Below are positions 48,247-59,745 of a stretch of 64,000 nucleotides of DNA, piece by piece. Numbering within the stretch: position 1 is the first letter of the stretch; each line of letters begins with the position of its first letter. Both the position numbers and the translations under genes were made by a program. Origin of the DNA: Congeria kusceri (taxonomy: Eukaryota; Mollusca; Bivalvia; Myida; Dreissenidae); the NCBI GenBank assembly GCA_027627225.1, contig CM051025.1, positions 76,285,974 through 76,349,973 on the forward strand. Reading direction: 5' to 3'. The notes beneath the pieces were generated by a model, which saw only the letters and a program-made list of their open reading frames with translations, made no database searches and had not been told where the DNA came from.

Positions 48247-48294
48247 GGCCGCCATCTTGGCCGCCATCTTGGCCGCCATCTTGGAAGCCATCTT
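48247..48294 (-). promoter_or_regulatory. Four 12-bp repeats with YY1-type cores
   Basis: GGCCGCCATCTT repeats three times from 48,247, then GGAAGCCATCTT. The complement AAGATGGCGGC matches the YY1 consensus as I know it. A related pair lies in the left terminus (46,225-46,247). Confidence 0.6.
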
Positions 48295-48429
48295 GAATAT
48301 ATGAAAATGCTCAATGATGACAAAGTTTCATCATGTGGTTTCCTAGAAGGGACATGTTAAAGAACCATTTTATGCAAAAACATTTTGTGCGTACTATTTT
48401 TTTTTTTTGGGGGGGGGGGGAGTCAGGTC

Positions 48430-49540
48430 CCTAAAAACGAATATATGAGTTTCTGAAAACTTAAAGTCAATACCTTCGTCATCGTTGACTGTTATGAACC
48501 GGAATAAGTCTAACGAGATAATAACCAGTTCCATTACAAAAAATTAATTGTAATAATTATCCATTAAAATGATGGCTAGCTGGTCTGTCAAAAATAGTCT
48601 TGAAATCATAATGGATATATCCAACATATTGGTGTAATAACGGCGTAGCATAGCAGATTTCATTTAAACACCAGCTTGAAATCGAATAGCGTAAAAAGCG
48701 TGTATTTGAGACACCATACAATTACTGTTATGCTTTGTGTGCTTCGTGTGGTTGTGATTCGATGCAAATGTACAATATAATGAAACTCAACCCTTATCAG
48801 TAGCACATTAACTCCTGTTATCAGCACACTGTACTTTAAATAAGATAACTGCTTATACAGCTATACAGCATACAAGTATGCCTTTGTTGCACTAACTTTA
48901 GTACTTCACATTTGTATTTATTGTATGGATACTCATTATGAACGCCATGAATGTTAACGATATTATGATAAGATTTATCTCGCGAGTAGAATTGCAATCA
49001 TATCTCGTAGGCTCCATTAAATTAGAGACAATAATTTTGCACTCCAATACTTATCGTCGTATGCAATTTCTCTTATGGGATCAAATTAATATTCATGCAA
49101 ATTGTGGATAATTGCATATATAAGTGGTACGATAAAAATATCTGGTAGGAGGGAGGCAAACAGAAAATGTTCGTAGGTTAAATTGTATTCTATAATGACA
49201 GTTAAACACATTTTAAAAATAATGCCTTTACTATAATTTGGTAAACAGTCGGTATTGTATGCATTTTACATGTCGACATGAACATTGTTGGCAATTCAAA
49301 TCGCATGCTAACAGATTATTCACGCCTAAATACATGTACATGTATGTTAGATTCGTATAGTTATTTTGCATATATTCCTTATATCATTTCGAGCTCTATG
49401 AATAACGTTATTTCGCAGTTCAACGTTATTTCGCAGACACATTTGGGATTTCGTATTACCGATAACAACGCTTCGATTAACATACGTCCTAGCTAATTTA
49501 TTAGTGTCTCCCCAAAACGCCAATGTCTAATTCCTACATC
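48430..49540 (+). repeat. Blocks J, K and the end of B, second copies
   Basis: J at 48,430-48,725, K at 48,740-49,140. A block B tail at 49,430-49,540 is shared with 27,880-27,980. 49,139-49,140 is the empty TA of the mariner-type element seen at 59.7 kb. An 18-bp tandem duplication 'aacgttatttcgcag' starts at 49,404. Confidence 0.8.
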
Positions 49541-49789
49541 AGACATCATGGCGTTCTTTTCTATGCGTTGTTAATATATATTTTTAGCACAAACATTTAA
49601 CTTATAAATGATGAACGTCTTTGTGTAATTAAACTATATTAGTATTGATGCTTTTAATTGCATTAGTATTGATGTTATTGATTGCTAGCAAATACAATCC
49701 TAAAAACGACAACCAGTCGCCAAAAAAATAGATCGATATATGTTTACATGTTTAAATATACATAGCTTGTAATATAGTCATCATTTTCT

Positions 49790-49950
49790 TGAGAGATTTG
49801 TTAGAGAGAAATTAAAAACCCATTCAACGCGATACATTTACTTATCAGTGTCTCTAAGGCGACGTAGGCAGGCTTAATTATATGTTTAGACGCGGCCATA
49901 AGGCATAAGATTTACTTATTAGCGGTTGGACTAATAGAAAACCTCATTGC
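49790..49950 (+). repeat. Block C, copy 6
   Basis: 'cattcaacgcgatacatttactt' through 'gcgacgtaggcaggctta' to 'aatagaaaacctca'. Confidence 0.85.
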
Positions 49951-51336
49951 AATGTTCACTTACTGTCGTTTGCCTCTGTCGAATGCAACCACTTGATTTA
50001 AAATTCGTTTCACGTGTTATGCAATATATTTGTGTCAGCATGTTACTTGTTAAAATTGAGTTCTCTTAAATGTCAACATCCTTAGATCTGTTGGCAGTAT
50101 AGATTTCGCGAGTTGACATACCAACGCAAGTATCGGTTAGCAAATCACGCAAATCAGACTAATATTGCAAACCGGATACATATTCCTGGTGGTTTTGTAT
50201 AAAAAGGAGTGATTATTACCCGTTAAATATCGGTCATGAATGTACATGTATTTCAGTTTCATTTGACTTTTTAATTAAAATAAAATATGGGTGGATACGT
50301 TACATATCTTTTGTGTACAAAACGAACTAATGTTTTCAGCTCATCGTCAAATTCGGTTGATTAGATCTATTTTAGTCCAAGAAGTAATAATGCAGTTGTA
50401 AATTAATTGCGGTGTCAAACAATTGGCATATCCTTATCAATATTTTTTTCTGCGTATAAGTATCTGCACATTTAAATGCACGTGATTGTATAAAGCAAGA
50501 CAGAATGTTATGTATGTATTTATTTTGTTAAAATTGGTAACGGCAAAGCATATTAAAACGTCCAAATATGAAAGCATGTTAGAACACACTCTGCATTATG
50601 TTATTCATTACATTATATGAGCTCAGATGTCGAAAATAAGTGTAATTTATTCCATTTGCATCAGACGTATTCAAGGCAAACACACATTTACGCAAACAAT
50701 ATCATGTTTGAATGAAATAAAATGTCGCAAGTCCATAGTGTACAATAAAATATATATCAAATAAACCTTAAGGGAATTCAAATTATTGGTTCGCCACATC
50801 AATTTAGTTTTAATCAAACCATCTGTTTTAAGAAAAGCAATATGTCTTAATTTTCAGAGACTGGAAATATTAGACACATTTCTGTGTTATTTCATATGGT
50901 TTCAATTTACTCGGTGTTATTGTTTGTACCATTATTTCTTGACAACTGACGACATTTTGCGGATATGCGATTTGATATATTCATATTTCAGAAAGACATT
51001 TATGCAGACACTATATTTTATGGTTAATATTAAAGACTGCATTGAGTCCATTGTGTTCCTATAAAGAGAATTTGTAACTAATACGAAGTTTCTTCCAGTT
51101 ATAAGAATTTTACTTTAAAGGTGCTAGACACAAATTTAAAACGTATCGTGTGTTTTGAATGTTTGTTGTTTTTCAAATAGCCATTTGCCGTTTGTTATAG
51201 TAATGTATAAAATTGTTTTTGAGCTGAGGTAGCTGAAGTTTCAAATTTTAATAATCATTATATGGTCTTTTGCAATCAGAAACGCATTGCTGCATTCGTT
51301 ACATATAAATATGTTTGTTGGCAAACAATTTAAAAC
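49951..51336. other. Diverged unit sequence without a gene
   Basis: A faint parallel to 36,250-37,000 ('gttaaaattggtaacggcaaagca', 'agatgtcgaaaataagtg') is visible. The 92-codon + strand frame at 50,786-51,064 shows no recognisable domain. Confidence 0.4.
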
Positions 51337-51395
51337 ATCTAGATAATCATTGCAATGTTTAATTATCTAGATAATCAGTGCAATGTTTACGTAAA
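51337..51395. repeat. 28-bp tandem pair plus a TTTACGTAAA palindrome
   Basis: The unit 'atctagataatca' ... 'gcaatgttta' starts at 51,337 and 51,365. TTTACGTAAA follows at 51,386-51,395. This is the position, just upstream of block E, where unit II has its 20-bp TTACGTAA array. Confidence 0.85.
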
Positions 51396-51710
51396 TGAAG
51401 ATATTATCAAATGTTGATAGTATAATTTATCTGCGGTCATTACGTGCATGTCTGTAGAATAACCGCGATGAAAAAACAATATATTAAATGAAACGTCATT
51501 AAGATTTTAACTATATTTAAGATAAATAAATCGTATGATAACGATATTAAAATTGTTTCAAATTATGATATTTATTGGGGATATATCGTTTCATAATGAT
51601 GTTTCTGTTAAAATGCAACTGAGGATAGCATTAGATTCACGTGGATATATATAACGCATGTTTTGAAATGTACAGAACTAAACGCACTCTATAAAACCTG
51701 ATTGAAACGT
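51395..51710 (+). repeat. Block E copy
   Basis: 'tatcaaatgttgatagtat', 'ggggatatatcgtttcataatgatg' and 'gcaactgaggatagcatt'. Confidence 0.8.
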
Positions 51711-52204
51711 GGAAATTGTTTTATATACAACGCGTGTGAACTGATTTCAAGATGTTCATAATTAATAATTTATTAAATGCAAGAGTACATGCAAACTAAA
51801 TCATCCAAGGAGGACGTTTGTAAAACCTCAGACTTGCAACTTGATGACGCATTTAATAAAGTGTGGAATGGTGTTGTTTATGTGACTCCGTATGTGTTAT
51901 TTGTTGCAGCATATCTATTATTGTGTAGACATATATTCAAGAACATAACTTAAATTGTATTTTATAAATTGCCTTAGCGATATATAAAACAGTGTATATA
52001 TACGTATTCTGTTTATTCAATTACTCATAAATTGTACATAGATTCCATGAATTGTCTCTTGAAAGATGTATATTATATCATGCATATGACACATTTACCG
52101 TAACTGGACCGAATTTCAATACGAGTCGTACACGTGTTATGCGCATGTCTTTAACATGTATCATATAACTGCGCGATGTTACGGGAGAATGGTTTATTAG
52201 TGTA

Positions 52205-52385
52205 TAATTTAAACACGATTTTATTTCACTGTAGAGATTTTATATTTGGATCTAGTTATTACATTCCATTAAGCAATTATGGCACTCCGAAGATATGCAA
52301 TCACCTATATCGCTTGTTCTATCAAAACTTTATTACTGGCATGGAACTGCGGCGCCTTCAGATATGCTCCAGTTTTGAAATACAA
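52205..52385 (+). repeat. Block F copy (well preserved)
   Basis: Close to copies 1 and 2, including 'ctgcggcgccttcagatatg', but with a short deletion after 'ccattaagcaattatg'. Confidence 0.88.
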
Positions 52386-53469
52386 GATACTGCTTTAACA
52401 TTCAGAAAACGAGTAATATGTTTTTATTGAATATTTAGTAAATTCATTTAGGCAATAATGATTTTTTGGATATCATTACCTTTGCTTCATTCAGTGAACA
52501 TACAATGGAATTTGTTAAGACAAACACCATACTAAATATTCGGTACAATTTTAACATTGATTTAAAAAGTGTAAAATATGAAAACAATTGTCGTTTCATA
52601 CAGTCACATACGTGAACAATTCGTTTAGTTTAATAGAGTATATTTCGCTTGTACAATTGAGAAAAACTGAACCACGTTCATAGCACACAGCGATCTCTGG
52701 AAATATTCAGATCTCTGCAAAGTTTCCAGTGAATAATGTTGCAGAAAGGCTGTACGATCTTCTTTCGAATTCATATCTACTTATCAATACCAGATGTGAA
52801 GTACCTTCGTACATTTTCATAAAATTTCAATAAACTTGTCTACGAGAAATTCAAAAATGTATGTCCGTAAAAGGATTAATACAATTCAAAGCTACAATAT
52901 TATTGCAATTTCAGCGTCGTATTAAACAGCGTGAACAGAAACTATTAAATCCATTTAAAACATACCTTGCAATAAATAGTAACACAATTACGTTTATTTC
53001 TTTCTGATATGGGTTTGAACAATCCGGTTATACAAAGAAGGTGTACCGATATGGCTTTTCTACTTCCTGTTTTGCCTGGGACATGGCACACGATCGATTT
53101 CACATGCCGTCGTTAACTGTGCTTGACGTCATTAGTAACGTCAAAATGGCTGCCGCGGAGCGTACTCAAAGTTTTAGCAGCTTATTTGTTGGAATTAGAC
53201 GGCCATATTGAAGACAATAAGAAAACAATTGATATCCATTAATTTGTTGATTCCATGAAATATGAAAATACCAAAAGAAAAACAAAATCGGACGTCAATT
53301 GGTTAAAAAAAAAAACCGGCTTCAAACTTAAAAGCAAGGATGAAGAATGAGAAATTTCGGCAGAGGAGCTAAACGTAATTGCTAGCTGGCATATTTCTAA
53401 ATAGTAGAAAGAATAAAGGCAATAGTTTCATTGACTTGCGTTTAAGGCATGTAATAAAAACGTTAAAAC
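52386..53469. other. Unannotated stretch
   Basis: Starts as a continuation of unit I-like sequence after block F, then loses homology. CRE-half-type TGACGTCA near 53,123 and 'aaaatggctgccgcg' near 53,143. No exon recognised. Confidence 0.4.
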
Positions 53470-53584
53470 ACGGCTATGATGCGCCTTTAGGCCGTATCGG
53501 CGCACCTTCGGAAGCATTGGTCCTCAGGCTAAAGCCCTCGGGCCAATCGTGTGCCAATACTGCTTAAAGGCGCACCATAGCCTT
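53470..53584. repeat. GC-rich 115-bp nested foldback
   Basis: An outer pair, 'ggctatgatgcgcctttagg' against the inverse of the end near 53,583, encloses an inner pair, 'attggtcctcaggct' against 'agccctcgggccaat'. The GC content is far above the surroundings. A short frame through it has no independent support. Confidence 0.85.
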
Positions 53585-53764
53585 GTATTAACCTAAATAT
53601 TTCCAGATATATACTGTACTGTTCGGAAGATGCTTTGTGCTTGGGACAAAACATACAAAATTCAACGAAGGTATTATATATTATTCCTCTCAATAATTAA
53701 CTGACTTTCCCGACCTAAACAACTTTTATTTATATAAATCAAATGCGTTCTTCTGTCTAGGAAT

Positions 53765-53935
53765 ACTATGTAAACGGATGTGGTCGCAGTAAGTGTCCAA
53801 TATGTTGTCTTGCCACTGCAAACGGGTCATTGAATGTTAGAGTATCATTATGATATACATATTCATGTTATGGCATTCTCTCATTTGGGATGACGTTCAT
53901 TTTCATGCAAGCATTAGTGCTAAGACAGTAAAATG
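53765..53935 (+). repeat. Block G, copy 3
   Basis: 'gcaaacgggtcattgaatgt', 'agagtatcattatga' and 'atttgggatgac'. Confidence 0.75.
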
Positions 53936-54129
53936 GCAAATTTTCCCATCTTAACAAGACAGCGGAAATCTAAATCATTATCTGAAATGTTCATACTACA
54001 ACACGCACGTGAAATTAGTGTATGTACTGTAACCAGCATTTGTGTTATTTAACAATACTATTCTTAAAGTGGTAAGCGTTGTGTGATAACATGTGAATAA
54101 ACAGTACGAGGTTAACTTTTATTTGGAAT

Positions 54130-54480
54130 CTTCCAGGAACCATTACAGAAATTGGTTTTAATTATGGATGAATGTCTGTTTTGCTATATCTGATATAATA
54201 TATTTAACTAATGCTTTTATTATTAGATAATTACTGATTATCACGTATTAAATCAAATAAAATGGTTTGAACTGCTACTTTGTTTTACTGTAGACGGAGC
54301 AAATCGGCGGTGGGTAATTAAAGAATTACATATGGACACACACTAACATGACGATGTAATTTTAAAAATAGCTCCTTAAACATTAGCGTAATTGTATGCG
54401 CTGAACTCGCGCTAAAGAATTTTAAACCTTTATTATTGTTAACAATAATGTAGACGAACATTATATTATGTCACGTATTA
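54130..54480 (+). repeat. Block L, copy 3
   Basis: 'ttggttttaattatggatga' and a reversed block A head around 54,395-54,425 ('tgcgctgaactcgcgct'). Confidence 0.75.
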
Positions 54481-55079
54481 TTAATTGTGCCAATTGTGAC
54501 ATCATAAAATAATTTCAATCATAGACATATTGTAATTAAGGATATTAAAATATATTAAAACGTTTGCCTAATCTAACAAAATCCTAACATGAATTTCAAA
54601 GGTAGAAAGTATTGCAAAAGCTTATTTATAAATATATTAAATTATGCAATGAACAATATTTTTAAAGAATATATACTAGTATCTTTCAGAAAACTCGTAC
54701 AATTGACAAGGGCTCAATCGTTTAAAACACATCTAATGTGATTGATAGGTTTTCATAAATGACCTAGACCAGATCTAAAGAACAAGCTTTTTTAATGGAT
54801 TTGCACGTGTGGACCGTTAAAAAGAAGGTTCAAATGCATATCGGATAATTTAAACTTTGAAAACTGTGTTATGTGGTGCCATTTCTATGAGCACTCTTCT
54901 GCGGCTTTGTATATTTATCAAAATTAAAACTACATTTATATACAGCATTACATAAATTGCATCAAAACTAATACGAACTAAATTTTTTGTCGTATAACAT
55001 TTACCCTTAATCACTTTTTTATCATATAATTCCACCACATATGACGTTAGCACCTGTTTAATTGTTAATCAGCATATAA

Positions 55080-55260
55080 TTTATTACTTTATACTACTTT
55101 GAGAACTGAGAGTTCAGACGAATTTGCAATACATCTAATCTCTCTTGGGAGAAATTATGCATAAACGCATAATTCATTTATAATTACTTCATGATTGATA
55201 AAAACACTTTGCTATTATATGCTGCAACATGTCGGTGGCAAATAAATTCTAAGATTAAAG
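55080..55260 (+). repeat. Block H, copy 4 (partial)
   Basis: 'gagttcagacgaatttgcaa', 'gggagaaattatgcataaacg' and 'tacttcatgattgataaaa'. Homology stops where the satellite-like array region approaches. Confidence 0.8.
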
Positions 55261-55439
55261 GCTATAGAAGAGCATGTTCGTCAGTCAGCAATCGTATGTT
55301 GTTCCTTGAGCAATAATTGTAACTTGACGTAAATTTGAAAATGTGACTTTGTGAGCTATTTGTCTAGGGTTTGGGGGACTGTCCTGTCAGTTATCGTCCG
55401 TTGTCCGTAATTCATCATTTATTGGGCTTGCGTACGCGA

Positions 55440-56400
55440 GACAGACTTAAAGTTTAATTCGATCTAGATCAATCTTGCTAAATTTGTGTATTACCATAAA
55501 ATCCCAGATAGGTTCGATAAAGGGCCGGATCAGACGACGAACGCTAGAGTTATTGCCTGTTTTTCCTGAGAAAAAAATGCAAAATGGACTGTGTGCAAAA
55601 TTTAGATTTCATGTTTTATCTAATCTTGACCAAACTTGCACAGCTTGTCTACAACCGTATGATCTCACAATAAATCAAACATTGCTTAGATCGCACAACA
55701 AACGCCAGATTTATTGGCCCTTGTTTTAAGAAAAAAATGCAAAAAACAATGGACTGTGTGCAAGGTAGAGACTTCCATTGCTATCCAATCTTGACAAAAC
55801 TTGCACTGTTTGTGAATCGCTATAAGCTCTCAGTCGAAGTCGAATATGGGCCAGATCGGACCAAAATCTCCAGAGTTATTACCCCTTGTTTGTGAAAAAA
55901 AAGTTATTTGTCAACAATTGGCTTTCAGTCGTTATAGTGGCTTCATTTTGCATTCCATCTTGACCAAACTAGCACCGTGTTCGTAAGACCATAACATCTC
56001 TGCTGGGTTTGATAATGGGCCAGATCGGACCAGGAACACTAGAGTAATTGTCGCTTGTTCCTAAGAAAAGTAGTAAAAATTGACTTTGTGCAACTTAGAA
56101 GCTTATTATTGTTATTTAATCTTGACGAAACTCGCACAGCTTGTGTATGATCATAAGATCTCAGATTAAGTCAACGAATTGCTGAGATCGGGGCACAAAG
56201 AGGACAGATATTGCCCCTTGGGTGTTTGAAAAATGAAATGTTCAGAATAGAGACTTCCTCTTTCACCCTATCGCGACCATACATGCACAATTTGAACAAT
56301 CCTGGACACATTTGAAAATGACCCAGAACGGAGCATAACCACCAGAGTCCTTGTCCCATTTCCACAAAAAAGCAATTCGTGTCCTTCATTTCTAAAGTAT
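55440..56400 (+). repeat. About six degenerate tandem repeats of 150-180 bp
   Basis: The landmark 'aatcttgac(c/a)aaact(t/c)gcac' recurs near 55,470, 55,622, 55,787, 55,967, 56,119 and 56,270. Between landmarks each unit has 'gggcc(a/g)gatc(g/a)gacc' and 'agagttattgcc'. Resembles, from memory, a repeat common in bivalve genomes. Confidence 0.85.
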
Positions 56401-56737
56401 TTAAATCATTTTATACAAACCTAATCCAAACTTACTTGTGCATGGCCATGACTTTTTTTATAATGCACAATTTAATTTGGACCCATCATCTATCTATTGA
56501 GCCCATCTCTAGGCTTTTGTTGGCATACAGAGATTATAGAAAATTCCACTGATATCGAAGAATGCATAAACGGGGGCCTAGTTCCGGTTGGCTGACATCT
56601 GCCAATTTACCATAATATTTCATAATGTCTTAGCCCGTTTTTGGCCTGTGTCTATTTGACACACTCCTCATGTTTTAATGGCGCCCCTGTGAAATTCATG
56701 TATTCGTCATGGTCCCAATTCTGTCGACTGGACATAT

Positions 56738-56902
56738 ATCGTTATTGCATCTGTTGTTTGCCATATCAACAACAGAAGTAGACTAGACAGGTATCGGTAT
56801 TGCGCTTGTCGTTTGCCATGTCAACTACAGCAAAAGGTCGTACATACATCTGTATTGCGCCTTTTGATTGCCAGGTCAACAACAGAAGTAATCCGGCTGA
56901 CG
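56738..56902 (+). repeat. Three 55-bp minisatellite units
   Basis: Units begin 'atcgttattgc', 'atcggtattgc' and 'atctgtattgc' at 56,738, 56,793 and 56,848, at exact 55-bp spacing. Each continues 'tttgccat(g/a)tcaac(a/t)acag'-like. Confidence 0.92.
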
Positions 56903-57194
56903 TGGGTAAATTTGTATGTGATTACATTTAGATGACAGGGCTGATCTCTGTCATTGCCAGTACAAAGGTGAGAACTTTGGGCGGTCACAGCCCTCTTGTT
57001 TTACTATTATGTTACTCAAATCTCATTATGCCATTCCAAAATACCAAATCTGCTTTTGTTGTAATAGATGTTTATGTCATACATCAATTTAACTTTCAGA
57101 TTTATGTATCCCCCTTTTCTCGATATTTCGCGCCGTTCAGTTGGATGCCCTGTCTCTACGAATCAGCCTTGCGCTATTAAAGTATACATCATAG

Positions 57195-57385
57195 ATATAA
57201 TTTAAAAAAGATTTTATTTCACTGAAGAGACGTATATATTTTCGATCTAGTTATTACATTCCATTAAGCACGTTCGAGCAATTTGCCACTTCAAGATATA
57301 AATTTCGGCTATTTCGCATGCTCAGTCAAAATTTCATTACGAGTACAGAAAATGCGGCGCCTTTAGAGATGTTCCAGTTTTGAAA
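57195..57385 (+). repeat. Block F copy
   Basis: 'tttcactgaagagacgtatata' through 'ccattaagcacgttcgagcaa' to 'atgcggcgcctttagagatg'. Starts the last 11-kb unit. Confidence 0.85.
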
Positions 57386-57880
57386 TCAAATAATAAAATA
57401 CGATATGTTGTATTATATTTGACAATTAACCAGAATACTGTTCGAGTTTCCTTATCTTTGGAAGCTGTATATTAGGTTTGTCAGAGTAAATATTAAACGC
57501 CAATGCATTTGTGTTTCTGAAAGCATATTGCCAATGCCTTGGGCATCGATTGTTCTTATAAACCGTAAGCAGTATGCAGAGATAATGACTATGTCCTTTA
57601 CAGCAAAATGATTAAAAAAGGTGCCCATTAAAGTGGCAGCTGATCTGTCTTAAATAAACTGAAACATAATTGAACACATACAAATGGTGATGTCATTACA
57701 GCGTGACATTAAAGACAGACAAACAGACATTGTATTCAAGACATGCACGTAGTACATCGTCTAAACACATGCATTTACAAATATAATGTCAACATGTATT
57801 TTGCGGAAGAATAAAACATATTGATATCACATAGCAAAATAGTAAATTATACAAACAGTATTTAAATATTACAAATATAA
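57386..57880. other. Unannotated AT-rich stretch
   Basis: No repeat partner or gene seen before the LINE tail. Confidence 0.4.
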
Positions 57881-58118
57881 ATCAAACAGAAACATTAAGC
57901 GGAGATGAGCATATTATATCAGTATATTTAAATTAGGAGAACGTATAGACCTATGTAAAAAGGTAATACAAATAATATTCATATGTTATAAATAGGGAAC
58001 AAACAGGACATTTAATTGGCGATGAGCATATTACACCTGCGTATTTAAAATTGCAGAACGTATAGAGAGTGATTCTTTAACAAAAAGTGACAGTTTAATC
58101 AGTTCAGTTCTATTATTT
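57880..58118 (-). repeat. Tandem duplication of the LINE 3' tail (about 115 bp)
   Basis: 57,880-57,955 and 57,995-58,072 share 'gatgagcatatta' and 'agaacgtatagac/g'. The second copy overlaps the last codons of the LINE relic. Confidence 0.8.
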
Positions 58119-59225
58119 GATTTTAACAGTTCTAAATATTTATATACTGAAGGCCGTATAAAATATTTACTTCTTATGTATTTTTCCTAACAACTAAATA
58201 ACTTGTAAGTACACAAACAAAATGATATTCATCTTCAATGTCGTTTGAGTAATAAATTAAACAGTAGCGTTCTTGTATTGGTATATTATTACTTGTATAT
58301 CTGCCTGGCTGTATACGTAATGTATGTGTTGACATACGTTATCTACAAAAATAGAACCTAAGACTTTTTGGTAGAACATCAAGATAAATTTCATACTCTA
58401 GTGGTGGCTTAAATTGTCTATATATATCTAATATAGAGCTGCTTTCTAGAGTACCAAACCATTCTTGCTTAAAGGTGTCAATAACTCTAAGTTTAAAAAC
58501 ACGTACAAATTCTTTAGAGTAAACGGTATTAACATTGTCAAAAAACATCTGCAAAACCATAATCTGCTAACATCTGCTTAACAATATATACCCATTTACG
58601 ATGACCTTTATTACACTTATCAATAGACTGCTGGTACACTTTTTGCAAAATAATATAATCCGTTGTCACAAGCTTGAACCAATAATTTAATATACGTATG
58701 TACCTATCTATATACAGTGGGTATCTACCCAATTCGCCGAAGACGGCAGCATTACAGTATTTGACTTAACATTTAGAATTCTTTTGCAAAATGTTAAGTT
58801 TATTCTTTCAATTTCTTTTGATTTTTAACAGCCCTATTCTTCAGCTGCATAGCTTGAAGTTGATACAGCAAAGTCATTTAATAATTGGCAATACATTCTA
58901 GGTTTTAAATCATATTTCTTACACTTACTAATTAATACATTCATTGCCTTAAATGCTTTGCCGACTAAATGTTCTTGGTTAAGAGCGAAACTACCAGAAT
59001 AATTGAACACTGGGCCTAGGTAATTAAAGGCATTAACTACCTCTATTTTCTGACCATTATAGTGCCAAGGTTCCGATTCTAACAACCCCCAGCAATGATG
59101 ATTTCCTCCGAGGTAATCGGATTATCAAGTTCAGGATAAACACTAGTTGGTACATTGAAGTCGTTGTTATCATTGCAAAATTCGGCCTCTTCATTTCTAC
59201 ATTTGAATTAATTTCCTCCTATATT
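58040..59225 (-). pseudogene. Non-LTR retrotransposon (LINE) reverse-transcriptase relic with internal deletion
   Basis: Read on the minus strand from 59,225, the N-terminal approach to the RT domain (VPTSVYPELDNPITSEEI) is joined directly to the thumb-side segment (PWHYNGQKIEVVNAFNYLG, YSGSF). Everything between, including the catalytic YADD region, is gone. C-terminal LINE landmarks follow in order: IERINLTFCKRILNV, FGELGRYPLYIDRYIRILNYW, FKLRVIDTFKQEW, FKPPLEYEIYL, a Cys-His cluster with DEYHFVC, and YLELLKSNN. Frame changes near 58,755, 58,555, 58,290 and 58,190, and stops near 58,835 and 58,825, interrupt the frame. No endonuclease domain is present. The C-terminal Cys-His cluster suggests a CR1/I/Jockey-like clade, but I cannot place it further. 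It lies between block F and block K. Confidence 0.9.
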
Positions 59226-59384
59226 AATAAAATAATCACGGCGATGGAGTCAGTTAGAATTAAATGGATGTAGTAAACCAGCTGCATCATTTTATACTTA
59301 AAAAGCAATTTTGTTGAATTAGTTTGCAACTATTCTGTCAGTCCGTTTTTATGTTAAAATAATACGATCGTAAAATGCATTCAC

Positions 59385-59743
59385 CTCAAAGATCTGCGCG
59401 TGGTTGTGGTTTGATGCATACACAATATTACGAACTTACAACAGTAAATAAAGCCCATGTCAACCCAACATCATTTAATCACATGTGACTAAGAGCATCT
59501 ACAACGGGCAAGTATGCCTTTCTTGCAACGACTTCAATATTTCATATTTCTATTTAATCCATACCCTTTATGAACGCCATGAATATTAACGATAGTATGA
59601 CGGCATTGGCCTCGTAAGTATAAGTGCAATCAAAACTAGTATGGTTCAGTAAGTGAGAAGCAATTGTGCACTCCAATACTAATCGTCGTATGTAATTACT
59701 CTAATGGGATCAGTTTAATTACATATGTAAGTGGTTAGATAAA
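59385..59743 (+). repeat. Block K, copy 3, split by the mariner-type element
   Basis: 'gcgtggttgtggtttgatgca', 'gaacgccatgaatattaacga' and 'cactccaatactaatcgtcgta'. Resumes after 60,747 with 'cggtattttgcatgcatttta', as in 49,250-49,270. Confidence 0.85.
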
Positions 59744-59745
59744 TA

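Larger units (their letters stand above)
46110..48420. mobile_element. 2.3-kb element with long inverted termini
   Basis: 46,110-46,260 is repeated in reverse complement at about 48,225-48,420: 'tagtacgcaca', 'tttttgcataaaatg(a/g)ttct', 'aactttgtcatcattgagc', then GGCCGCC-type modules. The right end has a poly-G/poly-T run. AGTCAG occurs at 46,088-46,093 and 48,421-48,426, a possible target duplication, though it leaves 16 unmatched bases on the left. No transposase frame is visible. It separates block F from block J in this unit. Confidence 0.75.

Noticed and set aside
48405..48420. Poly-T/poly-G run as a telomeric or regulatory feature
   Set aside because: It is a homopolymer at the end of the inverted terminus, most simply slippage at an element end.
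53379..53567. 62-codon frame through the GC-rich foldback
   Set aside because: The apparent protein-like composition comes from the palindrome; no start context or homologue supports it.
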